This document shows, in pieces, positions 8,684-15,650 of a stretch of 64,000 bases of DNA. Source of the stretch: Myxococcus fulvus (GTDB lineage Bacteria > Myxococcota > Myxococcia > Myxococcales > Myxococcaceae); contig NZ_FOIB01000007.1 of assembly GCF_900111765.1 (NCBI RefSeq), forward strand, positions 62,001 through 126,000, in the 5' to 3' direction. Under the pieces are notes generated by a model, which was given only the letters and a program-made list of their open reading frames with translations, was not told where the DNA came from and ran no database searches. Numbering within the stretch: position 1 is the first letter of the stretch; every line of letters begins with the position of its first letter. The position numbers and the translations under genes are program-made.

Positions 8684-8983
8684 CCCGCCCAGGCCGCGCT
8701 CACCGGCGTCGGCATCCTCCTGCTGTTCGCCCTCATCGGCATCGAGAATCCCGGCTACGAGAAGGAGAGGAAGGCCCTGCTCGATTCTCTCCGCTGCATT
8801 GCCTGCGGCGGCGAGAGCGACCCTGACTCCATCTGGGGGCCCGAATCCAGTCGGGTCAAGCGGGGCATGCCGCGGCCACCTCCGGAGGTCGAAATGACGT
8901 GCGCGACCTGCGGGCTCGTCGCCATTCATCCCGACAAGGGGGAATACGTGCGGACGGGCTCGCTCCTCCCAGACAAAGATTGA
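8680..8983 (+). pseudogene. frameshifted small membrane/zinc-ribbon protein
   Basis: Directly after the efflux channel stop, the same frame (8684-8983) encodes about 99 protein-like residues with no start codon until well inside. It contains a hydrophobic stretch (VGILLLFALIGIENPGYEK), then two CxxC pairs (RCIACGGE and TCATCGLV) typical of a zinc ribbon, and ends LLPDKD. An ATG overlapping the channel stop (8680-8682) lies one frame away and runs into Arg-rich nonsense. The simplest reading is a translationally coupled ~100-residue gene that suffered a small indel in its first codons. Alternatives are a rare non-ATG start or a sequencing error. Product function is unknown. Confidence 0.45.
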
Positions 8984-9125
8984 GCAAGGCCTCTTCGCAG
9001 GGAACCTCCAGCACCACGCGCACAGCCCACTTCCTGGACACGCCCGCATGACGCCGCGAGTACTCGCGCAGCACCCGGGGGGGCGCCAGCGCATGGGGCG
9101 GTGAGCTGTTCTCCACGGGGAGTGG

Positions 9126-9157
9126 CCGGAGCCGGGACACGGGGTTCCCGGCTCCGG
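9126..9157 (-). terminator. hairpin terminator of the ELW-repeat gene
   Basis: A perfect 12-bp stem, CCGGAGCCGGGA (9126-9137) with TCCCGGCTCCGG (9146-9157), encloses an 8-base loop 19 bases beyond the stop of the minus-strand gene. No U-tract follows, so it may act with Rho or simply stabilise the 3' end. It could serve both strands. Confidence 0.6.
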
Positions 9158-9176
9158 TCGCTCGTGTCCGCGAACG

Positions 9177-10811
9177 TCAGTGCTTGGGGAAGCAGCCCAC
9201 GGAGAGGGCCCACGGCTCGCTGCCGCGGACGCCGTCACTCGCCACCAGGTACACCCAGTCGTGGGTGGCGCGGAAGATGAGCGGATTGGACGAAGCCGGG
9301 CCTGGATTGATGTCCGCCACCCGGGTTCCCGACGCGGTGCCGTCGGTCCACGCCAGCTCCACGCCTACGGCCTCGGTGTAGTAGGGGAACGTCGCTCCAC
9401 CGCCCACGACGAAGGGCGGGAAGGGGTCTCCAGAGATGGAGGGCTCGGGCCCGGGTCGCAGGTCCTTGATGAGCCGCGTCCCCGAGGTCGTGCCGTCGGT
9501 GACCCAGGGCTCTTTCCCCGTGTCGGGCGTGGTGGCGTAGAAGAAGACCTTGTTCTTGCCGGCGACCAGGCTGGAGGGCTCGTACCCCGGCGGCGGCGAA
9601 GTCGGGTGGGTGTCCGCGAGCATCAAGGTGCCCGCCGTCGTGCCGTTGCTCCTCCAGGGCTCCCGGCCATGGGTGCCGTCGTCGGCGAACAGGATGACGT
9701 TGCCCTTCAGTGGCACCAGCTCACGAGGCGCCGAGCCCGTGGCGCCGGGACGGATGTCCTTCACGAGGCGCGTGTCGTCCTCGCAGCCCATCGAGGTCCA
9801 CAGCTCCGCGCCGTGGACGCCGTCGTTCGCGGTGAAATAGAGCTTCTTCTTCCCTGACGTCAGCCAGGCGATGTCCGAGCCCGCCGAGCCCGCACGGATG
9901 TCCTCCACCAACTCGGTGTCCTCCTTCGTTCCATCCGTCGTCCAGAGCTCCCGACCGTGGGTGCCGTCGTCCGCCACGAAGAACAGGGTGCCGTCTTCCA
10001 GTCGGAAGAGCTGGTCGGGCGACGACCCCATGGCTCCAGGGAAGATGTCCCGCACCAGTCGAGTCCCCCCGCTCGTGCCGTCGGACTTCCAAAGCTCACG
10101 GCCCTTGCTGCCATCGTCCGCTGCGAAGAGCAGCCGCTTGCCATCCAGCAGGAGCTGCCCGGGTGAGGAGCTCGCGAAGCCGGGGAAGATGTCCTTCACG
10201 AGGCGCGTGCCTCCCGTCGTTCCGTCACTGCGCCACAACTCCGTGCCATGCGTGCCGTCATCGGCGGCGAAGTAGAGCGTCTTGCCCACGGCGACAGGGT
10301 TGATGGGGTTGTCGGAGAAGGCGCTCCCGAAGGGGTTGATGTCCTCGACCAGTCGAGTCCCGCCGGGAGTGCCATCCGTCTTCCACAGCTCGCTGCCATG
10401 GATGCCATCGTCGAGGATGAAGAAGACCTTGGAGCCCACGACGGTCATCCGCTTGGGATAGTCGGAGAGGTTTCCGAGCAGCAGCGTGGCCTTCCATCCG
10501 GAGTGGAGGTCCTGCACGCCCGACCTCTCCTCCAGCTTCCACAGGGCGTAGGTGTCCAGGCCCGGGCTGTAGACGACGCTCATGTAGACGACGCCATCCA
10601 CTTCGACGCTATCGACCGGGGTCGCCGAGTCGGTTCCCGGCGCGAGGTCGGCGACGAACTTGGGGCCGGTGCACTGCGGTGCGTTGTTCAGGTCCTGGCC
10701 CAGCTCGGAGTCGCTGTCGGTTGCAGGTGGGTCCACCGGCTCCTCCATGGGACCGCAGGCACAGAGCAGCGCACAGCTGCTGGCCAAGAGATATGAATGG
10801 GGATGACGCAT
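9177..10811 (-). CDS. lipoprotein with ELWxTDGTxxGT repeats
   Basis: A 544-residue secreted lipoprotein (lipobox ALLCAC near residue 19). Most of the chain is eight tandem repeats of ~50 residues, each closing with a motif like HGxELWxTDGTxxGTxLVxDI; a ninth is partial at the C-terminus (GSEPWALSVG). Proteins with these repeats are abundant in myxobacteria and are expected to fold as beta-propeller-like surface structures of unknown function. The start at 10811 is chosen over upstream in-frame codons because it begins the signal peptide and is preceded by AAAGGAAATG. One repeat (AELWTSMGCEDDT) has lost the TDG core and carries an extra Cys. Confidence 0.75.
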   Translation of the reverse strand: MRHPHSYLLASSCALLCACGPMEEPVDPPATDSDSELGQDLNNAPQCTGPKFVADLAPGTDSATPVDSVEVDGVVYMSVVYSPGLDTYALWKLEERSGVQDLHSGWKATLLLGNLSDYPKRMTVVGSKVFFILDDGIHGSELWKTDGTPGGTRLVEDINPFGSAFSDNPINPVAVGKTLYFAADDGTHGTELWRSDGTTGGTRLVKDIFPGFASSSPGQLLLDGKRLLFAADDGSKGRELWKSDGTSGGTRLVRDIFPGAMGSSPDQLFRLEDGTLFFVADDGTHGRELWTTDGTKEDTELVEDIRAGSAGSDIAWLTSGKKKLYFTANDGVHGAELWTSMGCEDDTRLVKDIRPGATGSAPRELVPLKGNVILFADDGTHGREPWRSNGTTAGTLMLADTHPTSPPPGYEPSSLVAGKNKVFFYATTPDTGKEPWVTDGTTSGTRLIKDLRPGPEPSISGDPFPPFVVGGGATFPYYTEAVGVELAWTDGTASGTRVADINPGPASSNPLIFRATHDWVYLVASDGVRGSEPWALSVGCFPKH

Positions 10812-10954
10812 CGATTCATTTCCTTTCCCCGGACCTACGTTCATCCGGGTACGCGGAATGTGGAGAGTGACTGGCGAATGCCCAGTGCTCTGGGGCATGA
10901 GGTCAGGTTCTCCAGTTCACCCATGTGAACAGGGCGACGCTTCCCCGCACGGCG

Positions 10955-11091
10955 GCTCCACCCAGTGCCCTTCCGGGTGAGGATGTAGACGGCCCCGCTG
11001 CTCAGGTCGCTGTTGTCTCCCTACCGCCATTCACGCCCTTGGCGTTGCCATCCTCGAGGTTCGCCGACACGGCGAGCGTGGTGCCGTCCGG
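10955..11091 (-). pseudogene. remnant of an FG-GAP/integrin-alpha-type repeat protein
   Basis: Read on the minus strand, this stretch gives PDGTTLAVSANLEDGNAKG, then after a one-frame slip DNSDLSSGAVYILTRKGTG. Together these match one blade of the FG-GAP-like proteins common in myxobacteria (consensus DGTTLAVGA...GAVYVFTR). It has no start, no signal peptide and an internal frameshift, and is flanked by unrelated sequence, so it is a decayed fragment. The recognition is from memory of the repeat consensus. Confidence 0.5.
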
Positions 11092-11203
11092 GGTAGCGCT
11101 CCGCCAGCTCCTTCGCATACTCGGGGTTTCCGAGCACCGTGAGGGCCGTCCACGGCAACACAAACAGGAGCCACACGCCGGGCGAAGCCACGCGAGAAGT
11201 CAT
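11021..11203 (-). other. 60-residue chimeric ORF, probably not a functional gene
   Basis: An ATG at 11203 opens a signal-like N-terminus (SPGVWLLFVLPWTALTVLG) followed by NPEYAKELAERYP. From about 11091 the frame runs out of register across the FG-GAP remnant and becomes Arg-rich. This looks like the 5' end of a small exported protein joined to unrelated decayed sequence. It could still be expressed, but the C-terminal third is unlikely to be native. Confidence 0.25.
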
Positions 11204-11260
11204 GGCCCCAGCCTTCAGCACGCCAGTTCCGAGTGGCGCTGCTACGCTCCCTTCACACCT

Positions 11261-11586
11261 ATGAAGCACAAGCTCCTCGACTACTTCTCCAGGCTGTCCC
11301 CGAGCGGGAGAGCGACCTCTACGCGCGCTTCCCGCGCTTCGAGTCCATCTCCCGGCGCGCCATGGAGCAGGTGCTCGCCGAGCAGCAGGACCGCCTGACT
11401 TCGTACGTCATCGACACCCCTGAGCAGCGCTACCTGCGGCTGCTCGCGACGCGGCCCGACCTCCTCCAGCGCATCCCGCAGTACCAACTGGCCAGCTACG
11501 TCGGAGTGAAGCCAGAGTCCCTGAGCCGCATCCGCAAGCGCCTCGCGTCCAGGGGCGGACGTCCTACGCCGCGGCGAGGCGGGTGA
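11261..11586 (+). pseudogene. Crp/Fnr-family regulator with its sensor domain deleted
   Basis: The ATG at 11261 begins a plausible Crp/Fnr N-terminus (MKHKLLDYFSRLSP). The frame then changes and continues directly into the C-terminal half of such a regulator: DLYARFPRFESISRRAMEQ (dimer helix), TPEQRYLRLLATRPDLLQRI, and the helix-turn-helix QYQLASYVGVKPESLSRIR. The cyclic-nucleotide/effector beta-barrel (~100 residues) is missing and the two parts are out of frame. This is therefore an internal deletion, not merely a wrong start. The 3' end overlaps the convergent DUF4386 gene by 23 bases. Confidence 0.65.
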
Positions 11587-12241
11587 TGGGCCGGAACCCC
11601 TTCACCATCAGCCAGCCGCCCAGGCCCAGTTCGAACAGTCCACCCGGCAGCGAGAGGAGGGTGCCGACGGGGAGCCCGAGGAGCTCCAGGACACACCCCA
11701 GCGCCAGCAGCGCGTAGCCGGCCACTCCGAGCAGGGCCAGGGAGGATGGCGCCAGGCCGGAGCGAAGCAGCAGCACACAGAACGCCACGCTGCCCGCGCC
11801 CAGCACGAGCATGGCGAGCTGGTAGGCCCAGAAGTTTCCTCTCGCGAGGAGCCTCGTCAGGGTCAGCAGCTCCCGTGCGCCGGAGGCATCGAGCCCTTGG
11901 GCTCCTTCCCCGAGGTGGAGGATGGAAAGCAGGAAGAGGACTCCCACGGTCAGCAGCAGCGCCTCCATCACCCTCGTGCAGACATAGGCCAGGGCGATGC
12001 CTGGGTGGTGCCTCCTGCCGATGGGGAAGAAGCGCACGCCGATGCCCACCACCGTCGCGGAGTTGAGCAGCAGGAGCAGGGCTCCGGCGACATACCGGGG
12101 GCGGTGCTCGATGACCTGGGACAGCGGGTCCGCGCCCTCCAGCAGTGAGCTGATGACGGCGGAGCCGATTCCGTAGGCGAAGAAGGGGAGGATGAAGAGG
12201 AGACCCAGGACCCTGCCGGGTTTGTGATGGGCGGTGTTCAT
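11564..12241 (-). CDS. DUF4386 integral membrane protein
   Basis: A 225-residue protein with about six hydrophobic segments. The GFxxxPFFAYGIGSAVISSLL-like opening, the RYVAGALLLLLNSATVVGIG helix and the LxLPxGLFELGLGGWLMVKGF ending are typical of DUF4386 proteins. Function in the family is unknown; such genes often sit next to a regulator, and here a broken Crp/Fnr gene lies convergently at its 3' end, overlapping by 23 bases. The ATG at 12241 has no strong ribosome site. Confidence 0.75.
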   Translation of the reverse strand: MNTAHHKPGRVLGLLFILPFFAYGIGSAVISSLLEGADPLSQVIEHRPRYVAGALLLLLNSATVVGIGVRFFPIGRRHHPGIALAYVCTRVMEALLLTVGVLFLLSILHLGEGAQGLDASGARELLTLTRLLARGNFWAYQLAMLVLGAGSVAFCVLLLRSGLAPSSLALLGVAGYALLALGCVLELLGLPVGTLLSLPGGLFELGLGGWLMVKGFRPITRLAAA

Positions 12242-12635
12242 ATCGAGGCGCGGTGCCGTGATGCACCGTCGTAGCCTCGAGAGTAGAAAGGGCCTCCGCC
12301 GGGTTCATTGACTCGGATCAAGAAACGAAGGTCCCTGCGCATCAGAGGGATGGGGCCCGTGGAGGGGAGGGGCGCGAGGGCAATGATAGCCACGTCTGAA
12401 GCATGCTCGCGGTTCCAGGCGGTGCGGGGTGCCACCTCCGGTGCGGGGCCCGAAGCATGGAAACCAGGGACGCAGACACTGATTCACGGCAATGCCGCTT
12501 CATCATCATTTGGAGCGCACTGCGTCCTGAACTCTGTCAGGCGTTAGAGTCCCGGATTGTCTGTGTATGCTTCGCCGAGCGCGGCATGTTGTTGCTGTCC
12601 GATATTTCCGTCCCCGCGTGATGTTTTGCCCTCGC

Positions 12636-12657
12636 TTTTGTTTGTGTTTTGTTTGTG
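12636..12657 (+). repeat. tandem duplicate of an 11-base T-rich unit
   Basis: TTTTGTTTGTG occurs twice head to tail (12636-12646 and 12647-12657), an exact 11-base period equal to about one helical turn, 43 bases upstream of the metalloprotease start. It overlaps the candidate promoter, so it may be a paired protein-binding site or an upstream element. Confidence 0.6.
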
Positions 12658-12666
12658 TTAGAGAAT
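12638..12666 (+). promoter_or_regulatory. candidate promoter of the metalloprotease
   Basis: TTGTTT (12638-12643), a 17-base spacer and GAGAAT (12661-12666) give a weak sigma70-like match in the AT-rich segment 34 bases before the start. Only three or four positions of each hexamer agree with consensus. Confidence 0.25.
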
Positions 12667-12699
12667 GACTCGCAGTGAAGAAGTGCTCACGGGGGATTC

Positions 12700-14112
12700 A
12701 TGAAAAGCGATGGGCGTATCATTGGCGCAACCCGGGTCCTTGGGTTGCTTTCCGCTCTTCTCGTGGCTTGCGAGCCCGCGGTCGAGCCCTTCGAGGGTCT
12801 GGAGGTCGTGGCCGTCGGTTCACGGCAGGATGCGCTCTATGGCAACTCCGTGGGCTACTGGCCCACAAACGCTGCGGGCTTCACCGATGTGCCGGTTTGT
12901 TGGACCACGGCGGGCTGGAATTCGGAGAAGACGTGGGTGAGGCAGATTGTCGAGGGACAGTGGGACACGAACAGCAGTGTGCGCTTCACGGGCTGGGGTA
13001 CCTGCGATGGGAGCACTCCCGCTCAGGCCATCCGCATCCAGGTGGATGAGAGCGGCCCGCGCTCCTATGTCGGCCGCTCGAGCAACAACCCCAGCATGTG
13101 GCTCAACTTCAACTTCGCCACCTGGAGCCACGTCTGCAACGACGGTGTGGATGACGTGGCCTATCCGGGCGATGACCGCGAATACTGCATCCGCGGTGTA
13201 GCCTTGCACGAGTTCGGCCACGCCCTGGGCTTCTGGCACGAGCAGGACCATCCGGGCAATCAACCCAATCTGCCGGGCTACTGCAACAACACCATCGTTC
13301 AGCAGCCGAATGGCCAGCTCATCACCGCCTACGACCCCGACTCGACCATGAATTACTGCGCCTTGTGGGGCAGGCCGACCTTGAGCGCCCTGGACGTCCA
13401 AGGCTTGCGCGTGGTCTATGGCGTGACTCCCCTGGAGTTCCAGTTCCAGTATTACGCCTTCCCGTCCACGTGCACCCTCGTCAACGAGCCGGGCGACCCT
13501 CACGGCTGGCATGACAACTACCTCTGCACCGCGGGACAGGAGGGGGTGAGCTGGTCCTATGCGGGCACCGTCCCGGGCAAGCGCTGCACGCTCATCAATG
13601 AGCTCTTCGACGGCAATGGCTGGAATGACAACTACCTCTGCGTGCCTACCTACAGCCCCCTGAACTTCGTCTGGTCCTCGTTGCTCCCGGTTCCCCTGAT
13701 GCGTTGCGCGCAGTGGAATGAGCCGGCCGACCCCGACTCCTGGAACAACAACTACCTGTGCTACACGCAGCGGTTCGCGTTCTCCCCCGCGGGGAAGATC
13801 GCCGGTACGACCTGCGTCTCGGTCAACGAGCCGTCCGACACCCACGGCTGGAGCGACAACTTCCTGTGCTCCGAGGCGGATGAAGGCGTGCGTTTCAGCA
13901 ACGGGGGACCCATCGCCGGCATGCGGTGCACGCTCGTGAACGAGCCGAGCGACCCCGACACCTGGAACGACAATTACGTCTGTGTGCCGAATCTCAGCCT
14001 GCTCAACTTCCAGTGGTCCTATGTAGGCCCCATCCCGGGGAAGACCTGCGTCGCGTGGAACGAGCCCGCGGACTCCGCTCACGGCTGGAGCGACAACTAC
14101 CTCTGCTATTGA
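12700..14112 (+). CDS. secreted astacin/matrixin-like zinc metalloprotease with six C-terminal repeats
   Basis: A 470-residue lipoprotein (lipobox LLVAC, Cys24). The catalytic domain spans ~45-235 and has the zinc site HEFGHALGFWHEQDH (HExxHxxGxxH at 170-180) and a Met-turn STMNYC at 215-220, the metzincin arrangement; the trailing E after the third His is astacin-like. Residues ~243-470 form six repeats of ~38 residues, each with a motif like C-x2-x-N-E-P-x-D-x3-W-x-D-N-Y-L-C, so every repeat has a Cys pair likely to form a disulfide. The repeats may bind a surface or substrate. ATG 12700 follows GGGGGATTC. The gene stands alone between a long regulatory region and a terminator, consistent with independent control. 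Predatory or developmental use is only inferred. Confidence 0.8.
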   Translation: MKSDGRIIGATRVLGLLSALLVACEPAVEPFEGLEVVAVGSRQDALYGNSVGYWPTNAAGFTDVPVCWTTAGWNSEKTWVRQIVEGQWDTNSSVRFTGWGTCDGSTPAQAIRIQVDESGPRSYVGRSSNNPSMWLNFNFATWSHVCNDGVDDVAYPGDDREYCIRGVALHEFGHALGFWHEQDHPGNQPNLPGYCNNTIVQQPNGQLITAYDPDSTMNYCALWGRPTLSALDVQGLRVVYGVTPLEFQFQYYAFPSTCTLVNEPGDPHGWHDNYLCTAGQEGVSWSYAGTVPGKRCTLINELFDGNGWNDNYLCVPTYSPLNFVWSSLLPVPLMRCAQWNEPADPDSWNNNYLCYTQRFAFSPAGKIAGTTCVSVNEPSDTHGWSDNFLCSEADEGVRFSNGGPIAGMRCTLVNEPSDPDTWNDNYVCVPNLSLLNFQWSYVGPIPGKTCVAWNEPADSAHGWSDNYLCY

Positions 14113-14149
14113 GCCAGGCGGAGCGGCGCTGAAGGTGCAGCCAGCGACG

Positions 14150-14175
14150 CCCGGGTCCCTGAGCGAGGGCCCGGG
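14150..14175 (+). terminator. hairpin terminator after the metalloprotease
   Basis: CCCGGGTCCCT (14150-14160) pairs with AGGGCCCGGG (14166-14175), with one bulged T and a 5-base loop, 38 bases after the stop. No clear U-tract follows. Confidence 0.5.
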
Positions 14176-14337
14176 TGTTCGTCTTGGACGATGCCGATGT
14201 CCTGCCCGTTTCCCTGCTTCGCGAAGTTGTAGATGTCGCAGATTGGCACCTGCCCACTTTGCAACAGGGCCATCAACCCCAGAGCGCTGCCTGACCTGCC
14301 TTCACGGAGGTGAGCAAGTCGTATTAGGGTCTCGCTC

Positions 14338-14718
14338 ATGAATTCGTCCGCTCTCCTCCGGAATGGAGTGCTCACCGTGGTCGTCGCCTGCGGTATGGCC
14401 TGTGGCCAGTTCGACCCCGAGGCGGCTCGGACCATCTCCCAGGGTGTCTATGGGCTCACCGAATCTGTCGACGACGTGTGCTCCTCTTCCTGCGACCCCG
14501 AGCCGCACTCGATGAGCTTGAGCATCCGCACGCTGTCCGAGCGTGAGCTGGTGGTCTCAGTGAAGTCGAACGACGACGGGTTCTACGAGGTCGAGCTGGC
14601 CTCGGGCGACTACGTCATCTGCACGAGTTTCGAGCGCTGCACGGATTTCCGCGTCGAGCCCGAACAAACCGTTCGTCTCGACTACGAGATGTCGGTGGGC
14701 CCGGGCTGGAAGAAATAG
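14338..14718 (+). CDS. small lipoprotein, unknown function
   Basis: A 126-residue protein with a lipoprotein signal (lipobox GMAC at residues ~19-22). The mature part has a CSSSC pair and a second Cys pair (VICTSFERC), and a beta-rich sequence ending VGPGWKK. No domain is recognised. The ribosome site is weak (TTAGGGTCTC), and the gene is isolated between the protease terminator and trmJ. Similar short Cys-containing lipoproteins occur elsewhere in the window (29332-29706), but no sequence relation is evident. Confidence 0.6.
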   Translation: MNSSALLRNGVLTVVVACGMACGQFDPEAARTISQGVYGLTESVDDVCSSSCDPEPHSMSLSIRTLSERELVVSVKSNDDGFYEVELASGDYVICTSFERCTDFRVEPEQTVRLDYEMSVGPGWKK

Positions 14719-14781
14719 ACCCGCGGACGCACCCGTGCGGATGTCCGCGACGGGTCCACACGTGGCGGGTAAGGTGGCCGC

Positions 14782-15531
14782 ATGGCTCTCACCTCCCACC
14801 TGCGCGTCGTGCTGCATCAGACCCAGGGCCCGGACAACCTCGGCGCCGTGGCGCGCCTGGCCGCGAACTTCGGTGTGGCGGAGCTCGTGCTCGCCGACCC
14901 CCAGTTGCAGGAGATGGACGGCGCGCGGCGCATGGCCGTGCACGCTGGCCACATCCTCGAGTCCGCGCGCATCTACCCCACGCTGCCCGAGGCCCTCGAG
15001 GACGTGGTCTTCGCCATGGGCACCACCTCGCGCCAGAACCTGCGCGGCATGTCGACCCTCTCCCCCGAGGACGCCGTGGCGCTGCTGTCGCTGCACGCGC
15101 AGCGGGGCAAGGTGGCCCTGGTGCTCGGCGGCGAGAAGCGCGGCATGTCCGACGAGGACCTGAGCCACTGCCAGCAGGCCCTGGTCATCCCCACCCGGCC
15201 CGAGCAGCCCTCCATGAACCTGGCCCAGGCGGCCGCCGTCCTCCTCTACCTCTGCGCGCGAGAGCACGTGGAGCAGACCACTCCGGGCGCCGTGGAAGGT
15301 GCCCCGCTGCGGCTGGTGCAGGCCCTCCAGGCCTGGATGCGACAGGTCTTCCTGAAGGTGGGCTTCCTCAACACGCAGGCCCCGGACGCGCTGCTCGCGG
15401 AGATGATGCACTCGCTCACCCGCGGGGCGCTGACCCGGCGCGAGGTGGAGATGTGGCTCACCGCCTTCAAGCACCTCTCCCGGAGCGTCGGGCTCCCGAA
15501 GCTCGATTCAGATTCCAAGAAGCAGAGTTGA
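14782..15531 (+). CDS. trmJ: tRNA/rRNA 2'-O-methyltransferase, SPOUT family (TrmJ-like)
   Basis: A 249-residue SpoU/TrmJ-type enzyme, nearly the same length as E. coli TrmJ (246), which methylates the ribose at tRNA position 32. The N-terminal N-L-G-A-V-A-R motif (QGPDNLGAVARLAANFGV), the central LVLGGEKRGMSDEDL loop and the PTRPEQPSMNLAQAAAVLLY segment form the deep-knot SAM site and dimer interface. The C-terminal ~80 residues are helical, as in TrmJ. The start at 14782 lies just downstream of TAAGGTGG. The enzyme is most likely housekeeping; a TrmJ-like paralogue acting on another RNA cannot be excluded. Confidence 0.8.
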   Translation: MALTSHLRVVLHQTQGPDNLGAVARLAANFGVAELVLADPQLQEMDGARRMAVHAGHILESARIYPTLPEALEDVVFAMGTTSRQNLRGMSTLSPEDAVALLSLHAQRGKVALVLGGEKRGMSDEDLSHCQQALVIPTRPEQPSMNLAQAAAVLLYLCAREHVEQTTPGAVEGAPLRLVQALQAWMRQVFLKVGFLNTQAPDALLAEMMHSLTRGALTRREVEMWLTAFKHLSRSVGLPKLDSDSKKQS

Positions 15532-15650
15532 GCTCGCGTCTGTGAATGCGGTGAGCCGGGGCGCGTCGGAAGCGGCCCGGGGGTACTGGAAAACCCCCTG
15601 AAGGGCGCCTAGAAGCACGCCCCTCATTCACGACGAGGCTCACCCACCGT

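Larger units (their letters stand above)
12242..12699. other. 458-base intergenic region with regulatory content
   Basis: It separates the divergent DUF4386 and metalloprotease genes. Open frames exist (for example from 12308) but have no ribosome site and an atypical composition. The right part (12600-12670) is markedly AT-rich for this genome, contains a T-rich tandem repeat and probably carries the protease promoter. Confidence 0.5.

Noticed and set aside
8856..9140. Minus-strand frame opposite the zinc-ribbon ORF
   Set aside because: Part of it (LREYSRRHAGVSRKWAV) looks mildly protein-like, but there is no ribosome site, no recognisable family, and it overlaps better-supported coding sequence and runs into a terminator region.
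9177..10811. Tandem DNA repeats or CRISPR-like array in the ELW-repeat gene
   Set aside because: The periodicity is at protein level (about 50 residues) with diverged codons; no exact repeats with uniform spacers occur, and none were seen elsewhere in the window.
12308..12547. 79-codon frame in the region upstream of the metalloprotease
   Set aside because: Starts without a ribosome site, has Arg/Gly-rich composition and lacks any domain; the region is better explained as regulatory.
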